This document shows, piece by piece, positions 11,746-23,038 of a DNA stretch of 64,000 nucleotides. The position numbers were made by a program, and so were the translations under genes. Position 1 is the stretch's first letter, and each line of letters starts with the position of its first letter. Origin of the DNA: Locusta migratoria (Eukaryota > Arthropoda > Insecta > Orthoptera > Acrididae). The notes under the pieces are model-generated. The model was given only the letters and a program-made list of their open reading frames with translations. It had not been told where the DNA came from and did no database searches. The stretch covers positions 345,677,668 to 345,741,667 of the forward strand of contig CM048744.1 in the NCBI GenBank assembly GCA_026315105.1, written 5' to 3'.

Positions 11746-11966
11746 AAACCACACTATTCTAAAACTTTACACCTGCTATCCAGTCCTCTTTGCTCCCCCC
11801 ACCTCCAAACACTAACTACACAGATGTTCAACTTCATTAGTACCTCATCATTTCACCTACACCTCATCAAAATCCAAACTCTCTATCCCTCTCACCCCAA
11901 CCATCATCCCACCTCTTGCTTCCCACTCTTATACCAAATCGCTCTCTACATTCCATCACTCTCAAC
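11746..11966. repeat. pyrimidine-rich low-complexity tract, left part
   Basis: This C/T/A-rich tract (CCCACCTC-like, very few G) continues at 13318-13620 after the hAT insertion. The long plus-strand frames across it reflect composition, not coding. Confidence 0.7.
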
Positions 11967-13317
11967 CAGTGTTGCCAGATGGCAGAGAGAGGAAATACCT
12001 ACAGTCTCACAAAAAATGTACCTACGTTTCCCTACTTTCTCCCTACCACCTCATTAATGTCCCTACACCAGGGTCGTAGTTATGATTTGGATCGTGGAGG
12101 GGCGGAGGGGCTGAATCCAGGAGTCCGGCCTGCAGGGGTTAACAAGTTGATTAATGTGACATGTTACAAGTTTGAAAAACTTTAAAATAAATATTTGGCA
12201 TCGTGCTTCACTTGCTAGATATGTTTTTCCAGTGACTGATCGTTACTGATTGATGGAGTCAAGTGCAGATTATGCCTCGAATTCCAAGTGCTTTGTTACA
12301 AGAGGATTACTGATTTATCGATCGGACAAGGGTGCATCAAGAAACTGTCAACCATAGAGAGGAACAGCATTAATTAGTTTCGCCAAATATGCCGTTAATT
12401 CCGACTGCACTGTTACACGAGGATAACTGATTTATTGACCGCACAAGGATACATCGAGACACTATCGACCATAGAGCAGGAACAGCAGTAATTATTCAGT
12501 TCACAGTCAGCACAAAAAAGGAAGTCCGTCACTGTACATGATTCGATTTCCAAATAGTAACGCTATGTTGACAACGAATTGTTCATTATAACGTTGGCTG
12601 TTGCAAACGTTTTAGCGATTTCTTGTCTGCGTCTTCTCATTTACAAGTAATAACTAGTATGTCGTCCTCACGTAAATAAATAAGTATAGTCAAGGTAATA
12701 AAACGTCTTTCGTCCAGGGAAACAATGAATTTTTCTTGTGGTGACATTTTCTAACACTATTTCCAAACCGACTAGCCATTCCACTGATATACATTGAAAT
12801 CATCATATTTCGCATCAATTTCAATGTGACTGAAACAAAGTTTTCAAATTAATATTGTTTATTATGAACAGAAAACGACTATGCCTTCTAAAATATCATT
12901 GCCTACTTCGCCACAATTGATCGGCTTCATTCCCGCGTGCTGACAACTGTTCTGTTGCCAACATTGCCCGCTAGGCATGTGTCGGCGATTGTAAAATTAT
13001 ACCAAAGTACCTACGCGTTGGGGACTTTTAGATGAAAATTCCCTACACGATTTTAAATGTTCAAATGTTTGTAGAGTCTATGGGACTTAACTACGGGGTC
13101 ATCAGTCCCTAAACTTACAAACTACTTATGAACTACTTACAACTAAGGACGGCACAAATATCCATGCCCGAGGGGGTATTCGAACTCCCCGACCGTAGTG
13201 GCCGTGCGGACCGTGACTGGAGCGCCTCAATCCCCTCGGCCACCGCGGCCGGCTACACGATTTTAATGCTTAAAAGTACCTACGTGTAGGGAAAATTCCC
13301 TACGTCTGGCAACACTG
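11967..13317. mobile_element. non-autonomous hAT-like transposon
   Basis: The ends are inverted: CAGTGTTGCCAGATG at the left and, on the other strand, CAGTGTTGCCAGACG at the right. They are flanked by CTCTCAAC (11959-11966) and CTCCCAAC (13318-13325), an 8-bp duplication with one mismatch, as is usual for hAT. Subterminal CCCTAC-type repeats (ACCTACG, TCCCTAC) occur near both ends. No transposase frame remains. Excluding the SINE-A inserted at 13055-13253, the element is about 1.15 kb. It splits a pyrimidine-rich host tract. Confidence 0.8.
13055..13253 (-). mobile_element. SINE-A, minus, inside the hAT, 11-bp TSD
   Basis: This is a complete SINE-A flanked by TACACGATTTT at 13044-13054 and 13254-13264. 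It inserted after the hAT did, which gives a relative age. Confidence 0.9.
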
Positions 13318-13621
13318 CTCCCAACATCACATTTACTATCCAGTCACTCCCATCAATCTCTCCCCCACACATAAACACCCACCTCCCAGAATTTCAATAT
13401 TATTGTGACCGCTTGAGTACAAAAAATTAATATCCAATAGCTTATATTATATACGTGTTTAATAAAACCCTCAACCCCCTCCCCCCCGTTCCCCAACCAT
13501 CACTCTACCTCCTGTCCCTCACCCTTGTCTTCATCTCACACTCTCACTCTACATCCCACGACTTACCACAGTCAACTAATAATCAGTATAACAGTCTTTA
13601 CCCTGCCACTTACTCCCAATA
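13318..13621. repeat. pyrimidine-rich low-complexity tract, right part
   Basis: It continues the tract at 11746-11966 with C-rich runs (CCCCCTCCCCCCCG) and no coding potential. Confidence 0.6.
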
Positions 13622-13821
13622 GCCGGCCGCGGTGACCGAGGGGACTGAGGCGCTCCAGGCACGGTCTGCACGGCCACTACGGTCGGGGGTTCGAATCCCC
13701 CCTCGGGTATGGATATTTGTGCCGTCCTTAGTCTTAGCTAGTTCGTAAGTAGTTTGTAAGCTTAAGGACTGATGACCTAGTAGTTAAGTCCCATAAGTGC
13801 TACAAACATTTGAACATTTTT
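13622..13821 (+). mobile_element. SINE-A, plus, with TSD
   Basis: A full head, box B GGGGTTCGAATCCCCC, body and TTTGAACATTTTT tail lie between TACTCCCAATA at 13611-13621 and TACTTCCAATA at 13822-13832 (one mismatch). Confidence 0.85.
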
Positions 13822-13873
13822 TACTTCCAATAAACAGCCACCACTCAGACTTGTCACTACTGCATATCACTTA

Positions 13874-13874
<1 letters not shown>

Positions 13875-13911
<37 letters not shown>
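13875..13911. repeat. poly(A) tract, 37 bp
   Basis: This is a pure A run. The reading frame of lysines across it is not a gene. No adjoining retroelement was recognised. Confidence 0.9.
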
Positions 13912-13914
<3 letters not shown>

Positions 13915-14071
13915 CAACAGTATTAAAAATAAAAAAAATAGGAAAAATTAGAGTTGCGATGTTGACATTATGCACACTCAGTCACAGTCAAAACAAATAC
14001 ATCTGACGTCTGAAAAACGTAATTATGGATAGTGCATCAGTAAAGTGGGAATTGTGACGAAAAATAGTGAT

Positions 14072-14073
<2 letters not shown>

Positions 14074-14127
<54 letters not shown>
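14074..14127. repeat. poly(A) tract, 54 bp
   Basis: This is a pure A run 160 bp after another one. The frames of poly-lysine or poly-phenylalanine on either strand are artefacts of it. Confidence 0.9.
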
Positions 14128-14129
<2 letters not shown>

Positions 14130-14231
14130 ATTTGCAGCACAGTATGAAACAAACCGGCACTGCATTGTGTAAGGCGGAAATCAAGACTAAAATGTCCGTA
14201 AGAAACAGAACAGTACTTCACATGTTTTGCT

Positions 14232-14626
14232 GCGGAATAGCCGTGCGCAGTGAGGCGCCCTGATACGGTGCGCGCGGCAGTTCCACGTCGGGGATTCTAG
14301 TCCTCCCTCGGGCATGGGGGTGTGTGCTGTGAAATGTTCAAATGTTTGTTAAGCTTAAGGGACTTAAATGCGGGGTCATCAGTCCGTAAACTTACAAACT
14401 ACTTATGAACTACCTTATTAGGCGGCACAAACATCCATGCCCGAGGGGGGATTCGAACCCCCGACTGGGAGCGACCTCGCGCATCGTAGCATAGCGCCTC
14501 AATGTGCTTGGTCACTCCGCCGCGGCTGTGTGTTGTCCTTAGGATGAGTTAGTTTAAGTAGTTTGTAAGTTTAGGGACCTATGACCACTGCAGTTAGGTC
14601 CCATAACTTTACAAACATTTGAACAG
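14232..14626 (+). mobile_element. SINE-B, plus, split by a second SINE, 8-bp TSD
   Basis: The head (ATAGCCGTGCGCAGTGAGGCG) and box B run to 14331 and the body resumes at 14531. Outer flanks are GTTTTGCT at 14224-14231 and 14627-14634. The interruption is a minus-strand SINE. Confidence 0.85.
14332..14524 (-). mobile_element. SINE nested in SINE, minus
   Basis: A full-length SINE with the SINE-A body lies opposite to its host SINE. GCTGTG occurs on both sides (14326-14331, 14525-14530) as a short duplication. Its own head is closer to SINE-B (GGTCACTCCGCCGCGGC on the plus strand). Confidence 0.8.
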
Positions 14627-14689
14627 GTTTTGCTAACGAACTGTTTTTCGGTCCAGAAAACAGAACAAATCGTAGATATCTATGATTAC

Positions 14690-14735
14690 AGACCACTGAA
14701 GATTTTTTATTGTCATTAAAACGAAACGCGTCTGG
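14690..14735 (+). other. Penelope-type terminal motif
   Basis: CTGAAGA at 14696 is followed by a TTTTA/TTAAAA inverted repeat and then CGAAACGCGTC. This has the same layout as the motif in the Penelope-like ends. Confidence 0.45.
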
Positions 14736-14739
14736 TGAG

Positions 14740-15361
14740 AAAAGTCGCATCTCACTTGTAGTTCCATAGAGGAAAAAACATTACCCATCTTAACACGTTG
14801 GCTGCCGTGTGGCTGCCTATGACGTCATCGCGGAAGTCACCATGTTAATCGCCACACTCACCTTCCCTCTGGCCGGCCGGAGCCTCTGTGTTACATTAGC
14901 GAAAAATCTGAAATTTATACACTTCTCCTCACCGACATGCAACACTGTGCCACGTATACATTGCTGACATTCCTAGAACACAATTCACGCTGATAAGATA
15001 GCTCTAGCAAACCCAAAACAGTGACCTATGCAGCACAGAAGCTACACTTGCAAATGATCTTTCCACTCTCCAAGAGTATTTCATGACCTGAAAGCTAAAG
15101 CCAAAACTTAAAAAATAAGAAAAATAAAGAAAGAAACCGATGTCTCCTGCTTGCACTCGAATAATTGACTAGTCAAGCAAAAAATTAACAACTATCTCGG
15201 CAGTATACTCAAACATAATAAGCACACGAAATACATACATCAAAAAAAAATGTTGGATCACCACGATTTTAGGAGTTCATACCCATTTGTAGAAAAAGTG
15301 GAATTAAGATGTAGTACAAAGAAAAAATTAAAGTAAAAGCATTTCAGTTCTCCTTATTGGT
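14740..15361. other. no gene recognised
   Basis: AT-rich sequence; no frame or repeat was supported. Confidence 0.4.
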
Positions 15362-16040
15362 CATGAAAACAGAAATTGATGGTTGCTCGACAGTAACATA
15401 TTCTGAAATTATGTTCCAGATTGGAGCATTCACCAGTACCCCTAATACCTGGTAATACGTCTCCTCCAATGACGCATGCTTGCATTCGTCGTGGCATACT
15501 GTCCACTAGATCATCAAGGGACTGCTGGTCCAGTTTGTCACACTTCTCAACGACGATCTCTTAACTTGATCGGTGTGTATTCTGGTCCCCCCCCCCCCCC
15601 CCCCCCAAAAAAAAGAAAAAAACAGTTTCTCCTTGTATTCCGAGCATGTTTAATAGGGTTCATCTCTGATAACAAGCTGGCCACTCCAGTCTTGCGGTGA
15701 CGTTATTATGAAGGAACGCATTACAAGATGTAGACGAAGAGTGTGACAACTGTTGTCCTTTATGACAAAACTCTCACTGAAATGCTGCCTGTATGGTTGA
15801 CCTGAGCGTCAGAGGATGTCATCCCTGTAGCGTACAGACACCAGTGTCGTATGGTGGGCCTACATAACGTCACTCCAAAACCTCTCGGAACCACCATCTA
15901 GCTGGACTCGCCCGACAAAGACATTCACCCTGACCAGGCTGCCCCCAAAAACGATTGTCTGAAGGCAGATGCGAGTCTCACCTGTAAATATGTCTTGATG
16001 CACATTGGGAATTTGACTGATTTCTGGATACATCCTTAAT
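15362..16040 (-). pseudogene. Tc1-like transposase relic
   Basis: Read on the minus strand over several frameshifts, the order of blocks follows a Tc1-type DDE transposase. TRICLQTIVFGG and LVRVN lie around 15.93 kb; TLVSVRYRDDI around 15.84; VIKDN-CHTLRLHL, the damaged form of the DNARPH block, around 15.76; LEWPACYQR-MNPIKH, the damaged SPDMNPIEH block with the last catalytic residue, around 15.68; and LDQQSLDDLVDSMPRRMQAC around 15.5. A 20-bp poly(C) run (15587-15606) and rearranged sequence separate the last two blocks. Terminal repeats were not found. The relic is inactive. Confidence 0.65.
15587..15606. repeat. poly(C) tract, 20 bp
   Basis: A pure C run followed by AAAAAAAAGAAAAA. It interrupts the Tc1-like relic. 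Confidence 0.9.
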
Positions 16041-17033
16041 TATATTGTGTTCATAACGCATAAGGAAGTGAAATTTGAATAATTTGAAAGCCCGCAATTT
16101 CAGTCATGTGAAGTCTGTGACGTCAACTGACATGATGCTACTCCTGCTGCCCTAAAATTAACTAGCAGTGATATATTGTTTGCATACTTACGTTTTTGAA
16201 AATGGCCTAAAATATTACGTAGTACCACACTGTACAAATACATTTAGGAAAGCACCAGAAAGTTTGTGTTTCTGTGTTTCAAGCAATAGAAAGAGCGTAC
16301 AATGTGGTTGAAACCAATCTATAATTGAAATTAGTAGTCACTTCGTCCGCAGGTGACCAGTTCCATAGTTTCAGCCGCTGAGGCAACTATTCCCACCAAT
16401 TCTGGTTCCCCTCGGCGTAAGTCCGTGCCCTGGAGGACGCCAGAAATCGCTGAGGCCATCCGGGATGGTCGACGGGTGCTCCCACCGCCGTCATCCCACT
16501 ATGGAAGATCTGATCTCCTCTAAACGGCTCTGAGCCCGAGCTCGACAGCTCATATGGCAAAGTAAGCGGGGCTGTTGGGAGCAGTATGTCGCCAACATCG
16601 GCTCTCGCGCATCCTCATCTCAGGCGTGGTCTCAGCTACGGCGCCTTTTTGGGCACCATCCACCAGCAGAAATTCCCAGCATAAACATTCAGGACACTGT
16701 CTGCACAGACCCCACTGCTATCGCTGAACACATTGCGGACCATTACGCTTGCAACTCCGCAACTGCAGCTTACAGTGCGCCTTCCCTGCACTGTAAGTGC
16801 GGGTCGAACGGTGGCGTCTGTCATATCGTACCCGCCGCGACGAAATGTACAATGCACTATTCAGTCAGTGCATGCCCCGCATGCCCCGATACCTCCCCAA
16901 GACCAGACCAGATCCCCAGCCAATTCCTTTGACACCTTTCAGCAGAGTCACAACACCAGCTTCTCGCCCTGTCCAACCATCTATGGGCAGAGGGGGCTTT
17001 CACTTCATAATGCCGGGAAAGCATCATTATCCC

Positions 17034-17931
17034 GGTGATGAAACCTGGTGCTGACCCACAGGTGGCTAATAGTTACCGCCCGATCGGCTTCACCAACGAC
17101 CTTTTAAAGCTCTTAGAACGTATGGTGAGTCAGCGGCTCATGTGGATACTTGAACATCGGGGTCTGTACCCCACAAAAGGGGGCCATCCGCCAAGGCCGC
17201 TCGACTCTAGATAACCTGGTAACTCTGGAGTCGGCCATCCGTACAGCATTTAGCAGATCCTGGTGATGAAAGCTGGTGCTGCTCCACAGGTGGCTGATAG
17301 TTATCGCCCGCTCAACAACGTCCTTTGCAAGCCCCTAGAACATATGGTGAGTTGGCAGCTCATGTGGATACTTGAACAGCGGGGTCCATTGTCCCCACGA
17401 AAGAGGGCTTTCCGCCAAGGCTGCTCGACTCTAGATAACCTGGTAGCTCTGGAGTCGACCATCTGTACGGCATTTAGCACATCCCGGTGATGAAACCTGG
17501 TGGTGACCCACAGGTGGCTAATAGTTACCGCCCGATCGGCTTCACCAACGTCCATTGCAAGCTCTTAGAATGTATGGTTAGTCAGTGGCTGATGTGGATA
17601 CTTGAACATTGGGGTCTGTTGTCCACACGAAACTGACCTACCGCCAAGGCTCCTCCACTCTAGATAACCTGGTAGCTCTGGAGTCTGCCATCCGTATGGC
17701 ATTTAACAGATCCCGGTGATGAAACCTAGTGCTGGCCACAGGTGGCTGATAGTTACCACCCGCTCACCAACATCCTTTGCAAGCTCTTTAAATGTATGAT
17801 GAGTCGGCGGCTCATGTGGATACTTGAACATCAGGGTCTGTTGTCCCCACGAAAGGGGGCCTTCCGCCAAGGCCGCTCGACTCTAGATAACTTGGTAGCT
17901 CTGGAGTCGGCGATCCGTACGGCATTTAGCA
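17034..17931 (+). repeat. tandem repeat, 4 units of ~224-229 bp within the RT domain
   Basis: Units start at GGTGATGAAA: 17034, 17262, 17486 and 17715. Each encodes the same RT segment, from VADSYRPL through MWILEHRG to LDNLVALESAIRTAF. Units 1 and 3 share GACCCACAGGTGGCTAATAG and GATCGGCTTCACC. Units 2 and 4 share GGCTGATAG and the CGCTCAMCAAC variant. This implies duplication of one unit and then of the pair. Confidence 0.9.
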
Positions 17932-18525
17932 GGTGTGAACACCTTGTTGCCGTCTTTTATGACCTCAGGAAGGCCTACGACACTACCTGGCGCCACCACA
18001 TTCAGGCTACACTACACGGTTGGTGCTTGCTCACGCTTTTTATACAGAACTTTCTTTCACTTCGCTCTTTCTGAGTTCGGGTCGGTACCTCCCTTAGCTC
18101 ACCCTGTATACAGGAGAATGGAGTCCCACAGGGCTCTATCCTTAGTGTTCCTCTTTTGATTGCTATCGATGGCCTTGCTGTGGCAGTGGGGTCATCCGTA
18201 TCTTCCTCACTCTATGCCTCACTGGCATCGATGTCGCTGAAAGGCGTCTGCAGGGGGCTTTCACAAAAGCTCAGTCCTGGACCATGACCCATGGGTTCCA
18301 GTTCTCTGCCGCCAAAACTGGGCCATGCCCTTCTGTTGCCATCAGGCAGTGCATCCAGACCCTGAGCTGTATATGGGTCAGGATTTGCTTCGTGTTGAAC
18401 AGACGCACTGCTTCTAAGTATGCAGTTTGATGCCCGGCTCATGTGGGTACCACACTTTCAACAGCTGCGGAAGAAGTGTTGGCGCCACTGAACGTTCTTC
18501 GCTGCCTAAGCCATGCTTGGGTAGC

Positions 18526-18717
18526 AAAAAATGTTCAAATGTGTGTTAAGCTTATGGGACTTAACTACGGGGTCATCAGTCCCTAAACTTACAAACAACT
18601 TATGAACTACTTACGAACTAGGACAGCACGGCCCGAGGGGGGATTCGAACCCCCGACCGTAGTGGCCGAGCAGACCGTGACTGGAGCGCCTCAGTCCCCG
18701 CGGCCACCGCGGCCGGC
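18526..18717 (-). mobile_element. SINE-A, minus, inside the LINE, 11-bp TSD
   Basis: This SINE is flanked by GCTTGGGTAGC at 18515-18525 and 18718-18728. Its insertion cuts the LINE thumb region and post-dates the LINE. Confidence 0.9.
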
Positions 18718-20410
18718 GCTTGGGTAGCCACCCGTCCATCTCTCCTGCAACTGTATAAGGCTCTTATCCAATCCCATCTGGATTATGGCAGCCTGGTATA
18801 CGAATCTGCGGCCCCTTCTGCACTGCGTGTCATGGACCCAATACACCATCCTTTTAGCGATGGGTGCCTTCTGCACAAGTCCCATGACAAGTCTCCTTGC
18901 TCAGGCTGGGGTTCCCCTCATCCAAATCCGCCGGCAGCAGCTACTGGCTTCGTACATTGCCCGTATTCATGCTTCACTTGACCACCCGAATCACAGGCTT
19001 CTGTTCCCAGCTGCCGCTCTTCCTTCCCCACAACGACGTCCACGGTCAGGTCTCCCAACTGCGGTTCGTGTCGTTCCCTTCTTTCGTCCCTTGCATCCCT
19101 TCCTATTCCTCCCATATTCCACTACCTTTCCTGTACACCTCCATGGTTTGTACCTCGCCTACAGCTTCGGTTAGACTTGTCCAGTGACTCGAAAGCCTCA
19201 GTTTCGCCAATGGTCCATTGTCGCCAATTCCAGGCACTCGTTGATTCTTTCCATGGTGCAGCAGTAGTATACACCGACGGTTCCCTTGTGGACGGCCGGG
19301 CTGGATATGATTATATTCATGGTGACCACGTTGAGCAGCATTCCTTATCCTGTGGGACTAGTGTTTTCACAGCTGATCTGGTGGCTATCTCTCGCGCTCT
19401 TACACATTTCCGCGACTGACCCGGGGAGTCTATCGTTATCTGTAGTGACTCACTGAGTGGCCTGCTGCACCATTTGGTTCAATCCATTCTGGATGCCGTT
19501 CTCACCCTTGGTGGGTCAGGCCGTTCGGTGGTTTTCATTTGGACCCCGGGCCACACAGGCATTCCGGGAAATGAACAAGTTGATCACCTGGCCAAGCGGG
19601 CCGACACATCACGGCCCTTGAAGATAGGTCTCCAGGACAGGGATTTCAGGCTGCAACTGACCCGTAAGGTTCTAGGGATTTGGACCTAGGAATGGGCTGC
19701 CTTGGACGAACCAAATTAGCTGCACATAGTCAAGTCCTTCACAGCCATGTGGAGATCCTCCTTGCCAGCTTCTCATAGGGAGTCTGCAGACTACATATTG
19801 GCCATACATGGTTGGCACACGGCCACCTTTTACGTCGAGATGAGCCACCAAAATGCCGTTGTGGTGCACAAGTGACCGTGGACCACCATCCTGGTGGACT
19901 GCCCACTTTTAGCCGACTTGAGGCAGTCTTTTACCCTGTCTTCTGAGCTTCCATTGATTTTAGCTGACGATGCCTCTATGGTTGACAGCGTTTTAGGTTT
20001 TATGCGCGCAACTGGTTTTTATTTATCAATTTAGTGGTGGGGCCCATTTGCCCATCTTCTCGAGCCCCCCCCCCCCCGAACAATAAGCTGTTGTCCTTTT
20101 ATGGGTTACGGCTTGTTTTTCAATAACGGATTTTAGTGTGTGCAGAGTGGCTGGCTCGTCCTGTATTATCCTTGTGATCAGTCAGCCACTCTCCTCTGCT
20201 GTAATATTTTAGTTTTTGTCTATTTCGTCAAATCTTGGCGTGTTTTCTGTTATATGTTATTTTACCATGGAGTGTCTCTCTGGACCCGGAGTATACTGGA
20301 CGTGGAGTACTATACCACAAAAGGCAAAGTTTTAAGATGTGAACTCTTAGCTGGGAACAGGGGACTGAAACCCAGCAGTTTAGTCCCCTTTATACACCCA
20401 ACAACAATAT

Positions 20411-20727
20411 TTTTGTGGGGATCCTATGGTTGCAAGTTAACACCCCGTACGCTAGCTGTTATTCTATTAGTTCACTATTAAGTATCATGGTCTACAGCTG
20501 CAAAGGTGTAAAGTATTATTATGTACAGTTTAGTGACCTGATGTTTACATTTACGAAACAGGTGTTCACGATATGACACGCCTACGACGTCTATTTAAAG
20601 TCGTTTTCTAATGTAGATGGTGAACGTACGACTTCCGTTTGGTTGTCAGTTTGAACATTTACGTCATTGATGCAGTGTTTCGGTGTATTATCGATAAATC
20701 AATGATCTGTGTATAAAACATTTTTTT
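20411..20727. other. no gene recognised
   Basis: AT-rich sequence between the LINE 3' end and a tandem repeat; nothing was supported. Confidence 0.4.
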
Positions 20728-20939
20728 GCATGCTGTAATTCTTAATTTTATTTTTCCGACTTTGTAATTATTTCACTTTTACGAGTTTTTTGAGACTGGA
20801 CTTCATCCGTCTCTGTAAGGGCTCCAGATCGCGTGTAACTGCATTTCTGTCGCTTCTTCATGTAATTCTAAACACTTTTATGGTTTGCATGCCGCAATTA
20901 TTATTTTTATTTTTCCGACTTTGTAATTATTTCATTTGT

Positions 20940-20984
<45 letters not shown>

Positions 20985-21330
20985 TTAAGCGTATGGGACT
21001 TAACTACGGGGTCATCAGTCCCTAAACTTACAAACTACTTATCAACTATCTTATACTAAGGACGGCACAAATATCCATGCCCGAGGGGGGATTCGAACCC
21101 CCGACCGTTGTGGCCGTGCAGACCGTGACTGGAGCGCCTCAATCCCCTCGGCCACCACGGCCGGCTGTGGTTTTTCTGAGACAGGACCTCATCCGTCTTT
21201 ATAATCGCCCCCTATCGCGTATAGCTGTATTTCATTCGCTTCCTTATATAATTCTAAGCATTTCTACGGGTTGCATGCAGTAGTTAATTTTCTTTATTTT
21301 TCGGAAACTGTATTTATTCAATTTTATCGG
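20728..21330 (+). repeat. tandem repeat, ~160-bp unit, about 2.4 copies
   Basis: Units begin at GCATGC (20728, 20887, and after the SINE near 21273). They share TATTTTTCCGACTTTGTAATTATTTCA, GGAC.TCATCCGTCT and GTAATTCTAA.CA.TT. The second copy is split by the SINE at 20942-21165. Copies are diverged from each other. Confidence 0.75.
20942..21165 (-). mobile_element. SINE-A, minus, with 42-bp poly(A) tail
   Basis: A full head and body, but the sense-strand 3' end stops at CATACGCTTAAC and continues as 42 A (plus-strand T, 20942-20983) instead of the usual ACAAACATTTGAAC. TGTGGTTTTT occurs at 20937-20946 and 21166-21175 as the target duplication. Confidence 0.85.
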
Positions 21331-22145
21331 TTTTCGGAACCTCATGGGTCCGAGTTCCGACTTCCGGGGTTTGCAGCTAGTCGTCCGAATTCACGCGACT
21401 TCTCATAAAAAACCAGTACCTAGATCGATTTCTAACAGACTGCAACTTAAGAATCCACCGTGTTTTGTATAATGAATCCGATTTTCAACCACTTCACCTT
21501 GAGTGGAGTGAGTTCATGTAACGTAGCCGTGTGTCGCCGTTAGCGTGTTTGCTCGCGGTGCAATTCAGATGTAATTTAACTTGATATACACACGCACCAT
21601 CTCAAAACAGGCACGACAGACCAGAGCCAGCTTCAAAGTGTTTTTGTATATTGTGTTTTGTGCTACCTACGACTTGCTGAATTTCGCCTACGGTAGCGGC
21701 GCCTGCTTCCGCCTCGTCTCAGCAGGCTGATTTTGGTGAGTTTCGCTGTGGCATTGCGTGTGTGTGAGAGAATGAGTGTTGTTTGTGAATCCTTCCCCCC
21801 CAGTAGCGTTAAATCATGTATATTTTAGGCTGGGCACCGTCCGCATTAATCTATGTAGGAGATGCATTTTTATTGTATTAACAAAATTGGATCCCCATTT
21901 TGCTTGTTTTCTATCTGAATAAACAAGTTTAAGTTCAGCATAATCCGTAAGTTGCCTATAAATTGTAGTTTTATAGCACCTTCCCTCTTTTATTTAATAT
22001 TGTTCTTCACAAGTGCCGAGAACAAGATCAGATGCAAATTTTCTTATGTCTAAATTCCGTTGCGCCATAAATGTTTTCTTAGCCACCTTTCTAAGATAAC
22101 TTTAATTGTGGTGGCTTGCTTATTAATGTCTGTGTGTAATAACGT
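21331..22145. other. no gene recognised; possible non-coding exon
   Basis: A moderately CpG-rich stretch near 21520-21740 ends in TTTTGGTGAGTTTCG, which would serve as a splice donor on the plus strand near 21736. No coding frame accompanies it. A transposon 5' region is equally possible. Confidence 0.25.
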
Positions 22146-22307
22146 GTGAGCTGCTATGTATATTGACCAGTGTAGTATTAACTTCCTGTTATTGAAGTAA
22201 TTTGAAACCAGTCAGTTTCTCAGTTTGTGAGCTGCTATGTATATTGACCAGTGTAGTATTAACTTCCTGTTATTGAAGTAATTTGAAACCAGTCAGTTTC
22301 TCAGTTT
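22146..22307. repeat. exact tandem duplication of 81 bp
   Basis: Units 22146-22226 and 22227-22307 are identical by eye, each starting GTGAGCTGCTATG and ending TTTCTCAGTTT. The identity means a recent event or an assembly artefact. Confidence 0.95.
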
Positions 22308-23038
22308 GGAGCCAGGGAACTAGGCTTCATAGCAGGGAGTAACCGATAATTCACACGGACCTCATTTGCTAATTTTAGTGATAAAACGAAGCTCTTGTTT
22401 CGTACAGTGGTCGACTTTTAAGATACGTGCCTTTCGTGTAGACCTGGAGCAGATTACAGTGTTGAAGAAAGCAAGGAAATGGTCTGCATACTTCTTCCCG
22501 AGGGGGTCAAATTCGCAAAAGAGGAGTTACGAATCTGAATCCCAGTTCAGCAGTCGTGTATTCTGTGTGACGTAAACCAGCTTTGTCCTGTTCATACGGA
22601 ACTTATATGCGTTTAAGGCGGACTTTGAGCTACGACAAAACTTGACGTTCTAAACTTCGCGTTACCGGAGGTGAAGTACATATGTTCGTTGCCGTTAAAA
22701 ATATTACGCTTTGAGGAGGAATCGAAAGCACTCATTGCAGGTAACAAATTAGATCCATTCAACTTTTATTTTTGTTCTTTGGCTAGTTCGGTCTTTGTGA
22801 CATTGGATGGTCTTTGCTCTACCTTGATCATTGGTTTCTGGCTCGGTTTACTCTTATTTTATTGATTTCTTTATTTATGTACTTCCTTCTTCCAGAGAAC
22901 GGCCCTCTGACCAAACGCGCTGACCTACCGCGCCTGGCATCCACCAGACTACCGCAGGCGAGGTGCACTTAGCGTACACATTAGAGACAGCATTATTTTA
23001 ATGCGGCTCTCAATTAAATGATCAATTGCAAGCAAGCT
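22308..23038. other. no gene recognised
   Basis: The short frames at 22366-22575 and 22671-22865 resemble nothing I know. Composition is ordinary. Confidence 0.4.

Larger units (their letters stand above)
16330..20410 (+). pseudogene. RNase H-bearing LINE (I/jockey-like), long decayed copy
   Basis: Non-LTR retrotransposon remnants run on the plus strand. Around 16.33-16.8 kb is a linker after the endonuclease (PWRTPEIAEAIRDGRRVLPP, and NIGSRASSSQAWSQL in a shifted frame). At 17.03-18.16 kb is the RT domain with SYRPIGFTN, FRQGRSTLDNLVALESAI, VFYDLRKAYDTTW (motif A) and a damaged GVPQGS (motif B). At 18.73-19.2 kb is the thumb region. At 19.25-19.62 kb is RNase H (VYTDGSLVDGRAG, CSDSLSGLL, FIWTPGHTGIPGNEQVD). 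A C-terminal CxxC-type tail ends near 20.03 kb, and a 3' UTR ends near CACCCAACAACAA at 20.4 kb. There are many stops and frameshifts. The RT contains a four-fold tandem repeat, and a SINE sits at 18526-18717. The clade is inferred from domain order. Confidence 0.75.

Noticed and set aside
11677..12185. Long plus-strand frames rich in His, Pro, Ser and Leu
   Set aside because: They cross the pyrimidine-rich tract and the border of the hAT element; composition alone explains them.
13797..14263. Frames with long lysine or phenylalanine runs
   Set aside because: They are translations of the two poly(A) tracts and the adjoining SINE.
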